Assembly: GCA_002763345.1 (NCBI GenBank)
Contig: PEXZ01000036.1
Coordinates: 1 to 14,338 of the forward strand
Source of the DNA: Candidatus Micrarchaeota archaeon CG08_land_8_20_14_0_20_59_11
GTDB lineage: Archaea > Micrarchaeota > Micrarchaeia > Norongarragalinales > Norongarragalinaceae
Direction of reading: 5' to 3'
Length of the DNA: 14,338 bases
Shown here: positions 1 through 5,349 of the stretch, piece by piece
Layout of the letters: each line of letters starts with the position of its first letter
Numbering within the stretch: position 1 is the stretch's first letter
Notes under the pieces: model-generated
What the model was told of the DNA's origin: nothing
The model's input: the letters and a program-made list of their open reading frames with translations, nothing else
Database searches by the model: none
Position numbers and translations under genes: made by a program

Positions 1-128
1 GCGTAATAAAACATGACGCCGAGCGCGCTTTCGCGGGCAAACGCCACCTCGCGGAGCAGCTGCTCCTGCTTCGGCTGCTCAAGCTCGCGCTTCTCTCCAG
101 AAAAACCGAAGAGGAAGAACTCCCTCAT
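1..128 (-). CDS. unidentified protein, 5' part only (gene runs off the window)
   Basis: The ATG at 128-126 overlaps the TGA of the eL43 gene in an ATGA arrangement (128-125), so this is the next gene of the exosome string and is probably translationally coupled to it. About 42 residues are visible, beginning MREFFLFGFSGEKRELEQ and continuing into a charged, Glu/Gln-rich, probably helical stretch that ends near GVMFYY. I do not recognise the family. In other archaea this position after eL43 often holds rpoP, a KEOPS Pcc1 subunit or prefoldin beta, but the visible residues do not clearly match any of these. The open frame and the start-stop overlap support a real gene. Its function is unknown. 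Confidence 0.6.
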   Translation of the reverse strand, partial: MREFFLFGFSGEKRELEQPKQEQLLREVAFARESALGVMFYY

Positions 129-355
129 TCCTTTTTCCCGCTCAGCGCCTTTCTTGCGGCGACGCCCGTCTCCGTTTGCGGGGAGTAGGCTCCGCCCGCG
201 AACTCGCGCCCGCACGAGCGGCACACCCAGCGCGCGTGCCCTTCGCGCTTCACGCTCGGCTTTCCGCAACGCGGGCAGGGATGGCGCTTGTTCTTCTCCT
301 TGAGCACCGCCGTCTCCTGCTTGCGGATTTTCACTCCGTAACGCGACGTTCCCAT
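125..355 (-). CDS. rpl37ae: 50S ribosomal protein eL43 (L37Ae)
   Basis: This is a small zinc-ribbon protein of the large ribosomal subunit that binds 23S rRNA. The 76-residue product opens MGTSRYGVKIRKQ, the usual basic N-terminus of the family. It carries two CxxC pairs (CPRCGK and CRSCGR) separated by a basic strand, followed by the family hallmark FAGGAYSP. A GTG in frame 12 bases upstream (367) is possible, but the ATG at 355 has an AGGTGAT ribosome site seven bases before it and gives the normal N-terminus, so I chose it. The gene follows rrp42 after a 53-base gap that contains a hairpin and ends in an ATGA overlap with the next gene. Linkage of eL43 to the exosome genes is typical of archaea. 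Confidence 0.93.
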   Translation of the reverse strand: MGTSRYGVKIRKQETAVLKEKNKRHPCPRCGKPSVKREGHARWVCRSCGREFAGGAYSPQTETGVAARKALSGKKE

Positions 356-376
356 AGTGCATATCACCTTTTGTAC

Positions 377-404
377 GATGCGCCGTCATTTCAGTAGGCG
401 CATC
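377..404. repeat. intergenic hairpin between rrp42 and eL43
   Basis: A perfect 8-bp inverted repeat (GATGCGCC at 377-384, GGCGCATC at 397-404) encloses a 12-base loop in the only sizeable gap of the operon, just after the rrp42 stop. No T-run follows on the transcribed strand. A processing or stabilising RNA hairpin is therefore more likely than a terminator. Confidence 0.5.
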
Positions 405-408
405 AACC

Positions 409-1185
409 TCATATCAGCTTCCTGAGTTCCTCGCCCTTCTCCAAGGCGATGTCCATCATTTTCACGATTTCCTGCCGCGTGAACCCGGCTGCGCCGCTCT
501 TCTGCGTCGCGCAGATTGTTTTCGAGTCCGCGGTGGCGATTGTGTAGCGCCCGTCGCTCGCGATTTCCTCCTCGTCGGTTCCGTCCGCGAGAATCTTGCT
601 GCCTATCTTCTCGAACGAGCACGTCACGATTTTGTGCGCTATCGGTAACGCTCCGACGGGCTGGTCGCGCAGGAGCTTCTTCGTCTCCGCGTCGTACTTC
701 GGCACCTTGGCGTCGGCGAGCGCAGCCATCGCGGCAAGCGCGGCGCAATCAATCAGGTTGCCAGAGTGGTCCAGCACGTACAAGTCCACGAAAATTCCGA
801 GCACTTTCCCCTCCTCGAGGACCAAGGACTTCAAATCGATTACCTCGGCGCTGCGTATCCCCCTGTCGACGACGCGCGCGAGTTCGATGCTGTTCTCGTT
901 CGGCGGACCGGGTTCGAACGCCGGGTGCGCGAGAATCGGGAACTCGGAGTTCACCATGAACACGCCCTCCTGCGGGCGGTCCGGAAAGGGGATGGCGGCG
1001 TCGAACTTCACGCCCGCTGCCACCTTCGTGTCGCCGATTTCCGCGAGCGCGCTCCCCTCCGCGTTCGGGTACGCGCCCTTCGTCACCTTCACCTTCCTGT
1101 ACTGGAGCAGTTGCCTTCCGTCGGCGCGGCTGCCCTTCGCGAGCAAGTCGCGCACGTACGCCTCCTTGACTTCGTCGAGTATCAT
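409..1185 (-). CDS. rrp42: exosome complex subunit Rrp42 (non-catalytic RNase PH-like)
   Basis: Rrp42 pairs with Rrp41 to form the hexameric RNase PH-type ring of the archaeal exosome, which degrades and tails RNA 3' to 5' in the cytoplasm. The 258-residue product has the usual Rrp42 length and N-terminus (helical leader, then RADGR near residue 20). Family stretches follow, including EGSALAEIGDTKV, FPDRPQEGVFMVNSEF, and ELARVVDRGIRSAEVID near the middle. The DLYVLDHSGNLIDCAALAAMAAL segment matches the Rrp42 form, which lacks the acidic active-site cluster present in Rrp41. The ATG at 1185 overlaps the rrp41 stop by one base (TGATG), which favours coupled translation and equal amounts of the two ring subunits. 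Confidence 0.97.
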   Translation of the reverse strand: MILDEVKEAYVRDLLAKGSRADGRQLLQYRKVKVTKGAYPNAEGSALAEIGDTKVAAGVKFDAAIPFPDRPQEGVFMVNSEFPILAHPAFEPGPPNENSIELARVVDRGIRSAEVIDLKSLVLEEGKVLGIFVDLYVLDHSGNLIDCAALAAMAALADAKVPKYDAETKKLLRDQPVGALPIAHKIVTCSFEKIGSKILADGTDEEEIASDGRYTIATADSKTICATQKSGAAGFTRQEIVKMMDIALEKGEELRKLI

Positions 1186-1946
1186 CAGTTTCCGCCTCCG
1201 TTGTTGCCGTTCTCGGTTTCGGCGAGCACGCGCTCGTAGCGCCCCTTCAGCGCCGCAACCTGCAGTTCGTGTATTTTTTTGGACGCTTCGAAGGACATAT
1301 CCATCGCCTGCGCGATTTCCTCCTTCGTGAGCTTGCCGTCAATCTGGTGCAGCAGCACCTCGCCGGTGCGGGGCGAAAGGATGAGCGGCATATCGCTCTC
1401 GCCGTAGTTGTCCTCGGTTTTGTCCAGGTCCACGACGAGCTGCCCGTTTATGCGGCCGGTGCTCACTCCGCAGACGAGGTCCTTCATCGGGATTCCCGCG
1501 TCCGCAAGCGCGACGCTCGCCGCAGTAATCGCGGCAACTCGGGTTCCGCCGTCGCTCTGCAGCACTTCCATGTCGACGTTAATCATGGTCTTCGGGAACA
1601 TGTTCGTCATTACGACGTTCTCGAACACGTGCTTCGCCACCTTGCTGATTTCCATGCTCCTCCTGTTCGGCCCGCTGCGTCCGTGCTCCTCCTGCCCTGA
1701 AAAAGGAGCCATGATGTAGCGCGCCTGTATGATTGCGCGCTTCGGGTTCGTCATGTGCCTCGGCACGACCTCTCTCGGACCAAAGATGCCCGCGAGCACC
1801 TTGTTGCGTCCCCATTCAATAAGCGCGGAGCCGTTCGCCCTCTTGAGCACGCCCGCCTTGATGGATATGGGGCGCAAATCGTTGAAACCCCTGCCGTCGA
1901 GGCGCTTTCCGTTCACTATCATCTGTTTTTCTTCGCTTACTGCCAT
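1185..1946 (-). CDS. rrp41: exosome complex subunit Rrp41 (catalytic RNase PH-like)
   Basis: This is the phosphorolytic subunit of the exosome ring. It removes 3' nucleotides from RNA with phosphate, or adds them in reverse. In the 253 residues, RLDGRGFNDLRP (16-26) starts the RNase PH fold. SGPNRRS (91-97) holds the Arg pair that contacts RNA and phosphate in studied homologues. LQSDGGTRVAAITAAS (129-144) is a core signature. DKTEDNYGESDMP (175-187) carries the acidic catalytic cluster, with D185 the likely equivalent of the catalytic Asp. All key positions are intact. The C-terminus ends in an Asn/Gly-rich tail. The ATG at 1946 lies four bases after rrp4, and a GGAGTGAT ribosome site sits inside the rrp4 end. 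Confidence 0.98.
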   Translation of the reverse strand: MAVSEEKQMIVNGKRLDGRGFNDLRPISIKAGVLKRANGSALIEWGRNKVLAGIFGPREVVPRHMTNPKRAIIQARYIMAPFSGQEEHGRSGPNRRSMEISKVAKHVFENVVMTNMFPKTMINVDMEVLQSDGGTRVAAITAASVALADAGIPMKDLVCGVSTGRINGQLVVDLDKTEDNYGESDMPLILSPRTGEVLLHQIDGKLTKEEIAQAMDMSFEASKKIHELQVAALKGRYERVLAETENGNNGGGN

Positions 1947-1950
1947 GCAA

Positions 1951-2565
1951 TCACTCCCTTCCCTCGAGGAGCGCGACGATGCGGTCGGTGAGCCCGCCCG
2001 TGTGCGCCTCCTTGCAAATCTTCAGAATCGCCCTTATCGCGAGCGCGGTGTTGCCGCCCTTGACGTAGACGCGCCCGTTCTTGCCGACGAAGAGTTCGCT
2101 CTTCGTGTGCTGCTTTATCGTCTCCACCATGCTCGCGTTCCTGCCGATGATGCGCGGCACCTTGACGGACTCCACATCCAGCACCTCGCCGCCCCCCAGC
2201 TTGCGGGGCTCCGCGATTATCGGCTCGTGAATCTCGTTGACGTCCGCAACCTTCGCGGAAATCACGTCGCCCACCAGGAAGCGCTCGCGCGTTTCACGCG
2301 TGCTCAGCCTCCCGTCGTACGGCGAGTTCAGCTCTATCTCGTAGCCGTTGAACGTCTCCTCCTTCACGATGCCCACGACGAAATCGCCGGGCTTCGGGAG
2401 GTAGTACCCCTTCAACGGCACGAGCCTGTCCTCGTGCACCATCGCCATGGTCGTGGCGAACGTCCCCGCCGCGTCGGCGTATCCGCCGTCGACGCGCCTC
2501 TGGTCGTTGAAAACCTTTTCACCGGGGACGACTATCGTCCTCTTTTCATTTTCCATTTGTCTCAT
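1951..2565 (-). CDS. rrp4: exosome RNA-binding cap subunit Rrp4
   Basis: Rrp4 caps the Rrp41-Rrp42 ring and feeds RNA into the channel. The protein shows the expected three parts: an N-terminal domain (about 8-55, with VVPGEKVF), an S1 domain (about 60-125, with KPGDFVVGIV and GRLSTRETRERFLVGDVISAKV) and a KH domain (about 135-200, with VPRIIGRNASMVETIK). The KH loop reads GRNA where many KH domains have GxxG. The frame opens at 2565 (MRQMENEK), but the ATG at 2556 stands nine bases from a GGGGA ribosome-site-like run and may be the true start, giving 201 residues. The gene lies between SBDS and rrp41 with gaps of only a few bases. Confidence 0.96.
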   Translation of the reverse strand: MRQMENEKRTIVVPGEKVFNDQRRVDGGYADAAGTFATTMAMVHEDRLVPLKGYYLPKPGDFVVGIVKEETFNGYEIELNSPYDGRLSTRETRERFLVGDVISAKVADVNEIHEPIIAEPRKLGGGEVLDVESVKVPRIIGRNASMVETIKQHTKSELFVGKNGRVYVKGGNTALAIRAILKICKEAHTGGLTDRIVALLEGRE

Positions 2566-2572
2566 TCCCCAA

Positions 2573-3265
2573 TCAATTCAATGACTTCGTCTGCGCCTGC
2601 CCTGCAGTCGCCCTGTTCAGGCGGTCGAAGAACTCGCCGCTCATTCCAGCCGGGAATTCGCAGACGCACAGGAGCGAGCCGTCGTTTGCCCACTCGTCCT
2701 TCGTCATTCCGTATTCCTTCAGCAAACCGTAGGCGCGTCCCGCATGTTCCGCGGGAACCTTCACCGCCACCTTCGCCTTTTCGGTGCTTATCGGTATGAT
2801 CTCGCGAATCTCCTCGATGACGCCCGGCACCTGCGCCTCGGCGCTCTTGAACGCGTCGATGTGTACGCGCGCCTCCTCCATCGCCTTCTCGATGCGCTGC
2901 GGAGGGTGCGGCGCCTTCGTGCGCGGGTCAACCACGTTCGCAGCGATGAGCGCAACGATTTTCACGCGCTTCTCCTCGAGGAGCTTGCGCCTCTGGTCCG
3001 TCGTGAGTTGCAGTTCGCCTTCGGCGAAAATACGCTTCGCCACCTCGTTGATGTCGTTCGTTCCGAAGAACTTCTTCACGGCGCCGCCTGTCTGGCGCTC
3101 GCCGCGCTGGGCGTCCTTGAAAACCTCCTCTACGACGAGCACGTTCGTCAAGTCCTTCCGGCTGCCGGTCTTGTAGTCGTAGCCGAGCTTCGGGTCTACG
3201 AGGATTTCGAATCGCTCCCCCGCCTTCTCGAGGCGCGCTACGATAGTATTTTCTATTCCAGACAC
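2573..3265 (-). CDS. sdo1: ribosome maturation protein SBDS (Sdo1 homologue)
   Basis: This is the archaeal orthologue of the Shwachman-Bodian-Diamond protein, which in eukaryotes helps EFL1 release eIF6 from the 60S subunit. An equivalent role in 50S maturation is inferred for archaea. The 230 residues match the usual archaeal length and three-domain layout. The N-terminal FYSH domain holds ARLEKAGERFEILVDP, DLTNVLVVEEVFKDAQRGE and FGTNDINEVAKRIF. The middle helical domain holds TDQRRKLLEEKRVKIVALIAAN and KAPHPPQRIEKAMEEA. The C-terminal ferredoxin-like domain holds AKVAVKVPAEHAGRAYGLLKEYG. Translation appears to start at a GTG (3265), eight bases after an AAGGGG site and four bases after the psmA stop. 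Confidence 0.97.
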   Translation of the reverse strand: MSGIENTIVARLEKAGERFEILVDPKLGYDYKTGSRKDLTNVLVVEEVFKDAQRGERQTGGAVKKFFGTNDINEVAKRIFAEGELQLTTDQRRKLLEEKRVKIVALIAANVVDPRTKAPHPPQRIEKAMEEARVHIDAFKSAEAQVPGVIEEIREIIPISTEKAKVAVKVPAEHAGRAYGLLKEYGMTKDEWANDGSLLCVCEFPAGMSGEFFDRLNRATAGQAQTKSLN

Positions 3266-3269
3266 TCGC

Positions 3270-3986
3270 TTACCCCTTCTCGAGGTAGCCCGCGATTTCC
3301 TCGCGGCTCAGGACGCGCGACTTCTTGCCCCTGTTGACGACCGCGACGTCCACCAGTTCGGGCGTGAGTTTCTCGCTGATTGATTTGCGCAGCGCCCTTA
3401 TCGCGAGCCTGATGCCGTCCTGCGTCGGGATGTTGTCCTTGTACTCCTTCTCGAAGAACTCCTCAACCGCTTTTTTTCCCGCGCCGATTGCAGTCGCCTT
3501 GTACTCGAACAGGGCGCCGCTCGGGTCCGTTTCGAAGAGATGCAGCGAGCCGTCCTTGTCCGCTCCGCCGATGAGCAGCGAAACCCCGTAAGGCCGCACG
3601 CCCGCGTACTGCGTGAAGAATTGCATGTGGTCGCCGACGTGCTTCGCGATTATCTCTATGGGCATCTCCTCGTTGAACGTCAGGCGGTGCTTCTGCGCCT
3701 CGAGGCGTGCGAAGTCCACGAGCTTTCTCGCATCGGCAACCAAGCCCGAAGACGCGGCGGCGATGTGTTCGTCTACCAGGTATATCTTCTCGTGCGATAT
3801 GCTCACCGCGAGCGACGACGTGATGCGCTTGTGCGCGAGCAGGACGAGCCCGTCCTTGCACACGATGCCGACGCTAGTGCTGCCCGTGCGGACCGCCTCG
3901 CGCGCGTATTCCACCTGGAACAGCCTGCCGTCGGGCGAGAACACAGTAATTGCTCTGTCGTATGCCGCCTGCGAAGGAGGATACAC
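3270..3986 (-). CDS. psmA: 20S proteasome subunit alpha
   Basis: PsmA forms the outer heptameric rings of the archaeal 20S proteasome, which gate entry of unfolded proteins. The 238-residue product has the alpha-type N-terminal signature at residues 9-41 (YDRAITVFSPDGRLFQVEYA, then REAVRTGSTSVGI). This includes the YDR gating segment and the helix H0 that beta subunits lack. The core GLVLLAHKR and YGVSLLIGG strands are present. The start is a GTG at 3986 with a GAGGTG ribosome site (3994-3999) seven bases upstream. It is the first gene of the minus-strand string, so its promoter probably drives SBDS and the exosome genes too. The beta subunit is not in this window. Confidence 0.98.
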   Translation of the reverse strand: MYPPSQAAYDRAITVFSPDGRLFQVEYAREAVRTGSTSVGIVCKDGLVLLAHKRITSSLAVSISHEKIYLVDEHIAAASSGLVADARKLVDFARLEAQKHRLTFNEEMPIEIIAKHVGDHMQFFTQYAGVRPYGVSLLIGGADKDGSLHLFETDPSGALFEYKATAIGAGKKAVEEFFEKEYKDNIPTQDGIRLAIRALRKSISEKLTPELVDVAVVNRGKKSRVLSREEIAGYLEKG

Positions 3987-4097
3987 TAAAACCCACCTCT
4001 TAATTTCCTGTTTTTATGCTAACACGAATCAGTCCGCCTCGAAGGGTCGGTCCAATTTCGCTTTGTTTTTCTTTACGGAAGAATTATGGAAACCCGC

Positions 4098-4107
4098 CTT
4101 TTAAAAG
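4098..4107 (-). promoter_or_regulatory. likely TATA box of the psmA-SBDS-exosome operon
   Basis: CTTTTAAAAG lies about 115 bases before the psmA GTG. A transcript starting about 25 bases downstream, near 4077, would carry the GAGGTG ribosome site at 3994-3999. A weaker alternative, CATAAAAA at 4011-4018, would start transcription too close to the gene to include that site. The palindromic box could in principle act on either strand, but no plus-strand gene follows. Confidence 0.5.
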
Positions 4108-4129
4108 TGCGCCTTGCAGTTCGGCGCGC

Positions 4130-4465
4130 TCACCTGTCGCCTTCTTCGAAAGTCACGCACGCCGTGCCGTTGAAGCATCTGTCCCCACAGCCGCATATCT
4201 TGACGGGATGGCTGTATTCGGGCGCGCACCCGCACGCGCCGATGGCGCAGGAATTCGGGAAGTCGCCAGCGCTCTCGCAGCAGTTCGCCGTAGTCACAGT
4301 TCCGCCCGATGCGATGCAGCCGAGTTCCGCCGCGGACGGCGACGGATTGACTGAAGGCGCGCTTGTCGGCGCAGCCGATGGCGTCGCAGTAGGCACGGGG
4401 TTCGGCGGCGTAACGCAGCCGAACAGCAGGACGGAAGCGGCGAGCAGCAGAAGCGCAGCCTTCAA
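4130..4465 (-). CDS. small Cys-rich secreted lipoprotein
   Basis: The 111-residue product has a lipoprotein-type signal: Lys-2, a Leu/Ala-rich core and the lipobox LLFGC, which makes Cys-17 the likely lipidated and anchored residue. A Pro/Thr/Ser/Ala linker follows (about 19-45). The C-terminal domain of about 60 residues has ten or so cysteines, including NCCESAGDFPNSCAIGACGC and KICGCGDRCFNGTACV. I believe this domain recurs in other archaeal surface proteins, but its function is unknown to me. Disulfides outside the membrane are likely. The start is a TTG; GGTGAT lies only three bases before it, and no other in-frame start keeps the signal sequence. A T-rich box (4498-4504) sits about 35 bases upstream. 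It stands as a single gene between tRNA-Glu and psmA. Confidence 0.8.
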   Translation of the reverse strand: MKAALLLLAASVLLFGCVTPPNPVPTATPSAAPTSAPSVNPSPSAAELGCIASGGTVTTANCCESAGDFPNSCAIGACGCAPEYSHPVKICGCGDRCFNGTACVTFEEGDR

Positions 4466-4497
4466 ACAATCACCGATAACCGAACGCGACGCAGCTT

Positions 4498-4504
4498 AAA
4501 AAAA
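4498..4504 (-). terminator. T7 run after tRNA-Glu; also overlaps a TATA-like box for the lipoprotein gene
   Basis: On the minus strand seven T residues begin six bases after the discriminator base of the tRNA, as expected for intrinsic archaeal termination. The same TTTTTTTAAG run lies 33-40 bases before the lipoprotein TTG and could serve as its promoter box. This is inferred from sequence only. Confidence 0.5.
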
Positions 4505-4523
4505 GGAACTGCTCCGACCGGGA

Positions 4524-4582
4524 ATTCCAGAGGGGTAGAGGGGCACGAGGAGGCGAGCTCCACGAGCCGACGACGTCCCTCT
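4524..4582 (-). other. tRNA intron 2 (59 nt, T-loop position 59/60)
   Basis: The boundaries follow from an exact bulge-helix-bulge. The T-stem CCGGG/CCCGG is the outer helix and TCCA (4588-4585)/TGGA (4529-4526) is the 4-bp central helix. The 3-nt bulges are AAA (4584-4582) and ATT (4525-4523), and GAGGG (4581-4577)/CCCTC (4534-4530) is the inner helix. Cutting after the second base of each bulge leaves a 7-nt T-loop. Splicing would be by the archaeal tRNA endonuclease. Confidence 0.9.
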
Positions 4583-4603
4583 TTTGGACCCGGGTTGCAG
4601 GAT

Positions 4604-4661
4604 TTCTTCGGCTTTTTCTTTTTAGTGCAGGTTTTCTTTTTCCCCGAAAAAGAAAAAGTGC
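4604..4661 (-). other. tRNA intron 1 (58 nt, canonical position 37/38)
   Basis: The intron splits the anticodon loop after A37. Its two ends carry a perfect 12-bp stem (CTTTTTCTTTTT at 4658-4647 and its complement at 4623-4612). The bulge-helix-bulge is relaxed: bulges CAG and AAA are 3 nt, but the central helix CTCT/GAAG has a C-A mismatch and a G-U pair, and a small internal loop precedes the intron stem. A second AAAAAGAAAA copy gives an alternative shorter hairpin. Confidence 0.85.
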
Positions 4662-4726
4662 TGAGAGTCCTGCGTCCTTGACCGAGCTAGACGATCGGAG
4701 CGCGTCAGATATTACGGGAGCCGCGT

Positions 4727-4736
4727 TTTATAATTG
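4727..4736 (-). promoter_or_regulatory. TATA box of tRNA-Glu
   Basis: AATTATAAAA on the minus strand lies 26-35 bases before the first tRNA base (4701), the normal archaeal spacing to a start just ahead of the tRNA. It overlaps the TAA stop codon (4730-4728) of the upstream HTH gene, so the tRNA has its own promoter inside the end of that gene. Confidence 0.7.
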
Positions 4737-5318
4737 TTGTTTTGCGCGGCTCAGCGCCGCAGCCCACGCGCCGCGTTCCGCGTCCAACGGTGTCTTCCCG
4801 AAGCCGAGCACAATCGCATCCCCCTCGCCTGCGTCAAGCGCCGACCTGATTTTTTCCGCGTCGGCGGCGCGCATGCGGAAGCCCGGGATTCCCGCGGCTG
4901 GCTTCCCGTTTTTCACGCGCAGCGTCGTCGCGCCTTCCGCGCCTTCCTTTACCGCGGCGTCGCGCCAGAGCAGCCCCGCATGTTCGCGCGTTTTCAGCAC
5001 GACTGCGAACGCCCTCCTGCCGTAGGACAGTTCCGTGGCGGGGACGGAGTGCGCGTCCTTCACGCCAAGCGAGGAAATCTCCGCTTTTCCCTTTTTCATG
5101 AGCGCGCATCCCCTTCGTCCGACGTCGATGAGGCGCGCCTTCAGCAAAAAGGCAATGATCGTCCTGACGCTGCCCTCGCCAATACCCAGCTCGCGCGCAA
5201 TCGCGCCCCTGCTCTTGCGCCCGCCGCGCAGCAGCCAAAGAAAGCGCGCGACGTCGCTTTCGTGGAACGAGGGCTTCGGCCCGTACCGCTTGCGTATTGG
5301 ATGAATCATCCAAATCAT
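4728..5318 (-). CDS. HTH-domain protein, probable transcription regulator (DUF4443-like)
   Basis: The product is about 196 residues. The N-terminal 70 residues form a winged-helix-like HTH: SFHESDVARFLWLL, then RGAIARELGIGEGSVRTIIAFLLKARLI, then a short wing RRGCALMKKGKAEI. The GEGSVRT recognition-helix pattern and the downstream alpha/beta domain recall archaeal HTH proteins with a DUF4443 C-terminal region, but I assign that family only tentatively. The C-terminal part (about 85-190) contains RRAFAVVLKTRE, AGIPGFRMRAADAEKIRSAL and AIVLGFGKTPLDAERGAWAA, which could be a ligand-sensing domain. The frame stays open to 5372, but that would overlap the divergent gene. A TTTAAA box at 5341-5346 points to a leaderless start at 5318, or at 5309. 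The target is unknown; autoregulation or control of the divergent surface-protein gene is possible. Confidence 0.8.
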   Translation of the reverse strand: MIWMIHPIRKRYGPKPSFHESDVARFLWLLRGGRKSRGAIARELGIGEGSVRTIIAFLLKARLIDVGRRGCALMKKGKAEISSLGVKDAHSVPATELSYGRRAFAVVLKTREHAGLLWRDAAVKEGAEGATTLRVKNGKPAAGIPGFRMRAADAEKIRSALDAGEGDAIVLGFGKTPLDAERGAWAAALSRAKQQL

Positions 5319-5324
5319 TAAAAA
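5317..5324 (+). promoter_or_regulatory. TATA box of the 5350-6996 surface-protein gene
   Basis: ATTAAAAA is centred about 30 bases before the ATG at 5350, so transcription would start within a few bases of the start codon (leaderless or nearly so). The box overlaps the start codon of the divergent HTH gene (5318-5316). Confidence 0.5.
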
Positions 5325-5340
5325 CCACGCGCGCCGCGGA

Positions 5341-5346
5341 TTTAAA
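5341..5346 (-). promoter_or_regulatory. TATA box of the HTH regulator gene
   Basis: TTTAAA is centred about 26 bases before the ATG at 5318, predicting a leaderless transcript. It lies immediately before the ATG (5350) of the divergent gene, so the two promoters overlap face to face. Confidence 0.5.
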
Positions 5347-5349
5347 CTT

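Larger units (their letters stand above)
4510..4701 (-). tRNA. tRNA-Glu (CUC) with two introns
   Basis: The exons are 4701-4662, 4603-4583 and 4523-4510 and join into a 75-nt cloverleaf. The acceptor stem GCTCCGA (4701-4695) pairs perfectly with TCGGAGC (4517-4511), followed by discriminator A (4510) and no encoded CCA. The D-stem is GTCT/GGAC around a loop containing G18G19. The anticodon stem is CAGGA/TCCTG with loop CTCTCAA, giving anticodon CUC. The variable loop is CAAC. The T-stem is CCGGG/CCCGG with loop TCCAAAT. The acceptor sequence, A73 and CUC anticodon fit archaeal tRNA-Glu. One intron is at the canonical 37/38 site and one in the T-loop at 59/60. Position 55 reads C where U (pseudouridine) is nearly universal. 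A TATA box lies upstream and a T7 run downstream. Without a scanner the score is untested, but the pairing is hard to explain otherwise. Confidence 0.93.

Noticed and set aside
1729..2799. 356-residue plus-strand open frame opposite rrp41, rrp4 and SBDS
   Set aside because: It is antisense to three clearly identified genes, and its translation is Arg/Val/His-rich low-complexity sequence. It is explained by high GC at third positions of the minus-strand genes.
3987..4129. possible C/D box RNA in the psmA leader
   Set aside because: A CTGA is present, but no convincing C box or paired C'/D' boxes could be found.
4604..4669. alternative anticodons CUA or CGA from a shifted splice site
   Set aside because: CUA would be a suppressor and CGA would be tRNA-Ser, which needs a long variable arm that is absent. 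The CUC reading uses 3-nt bulges on both sides and matches Glu features.
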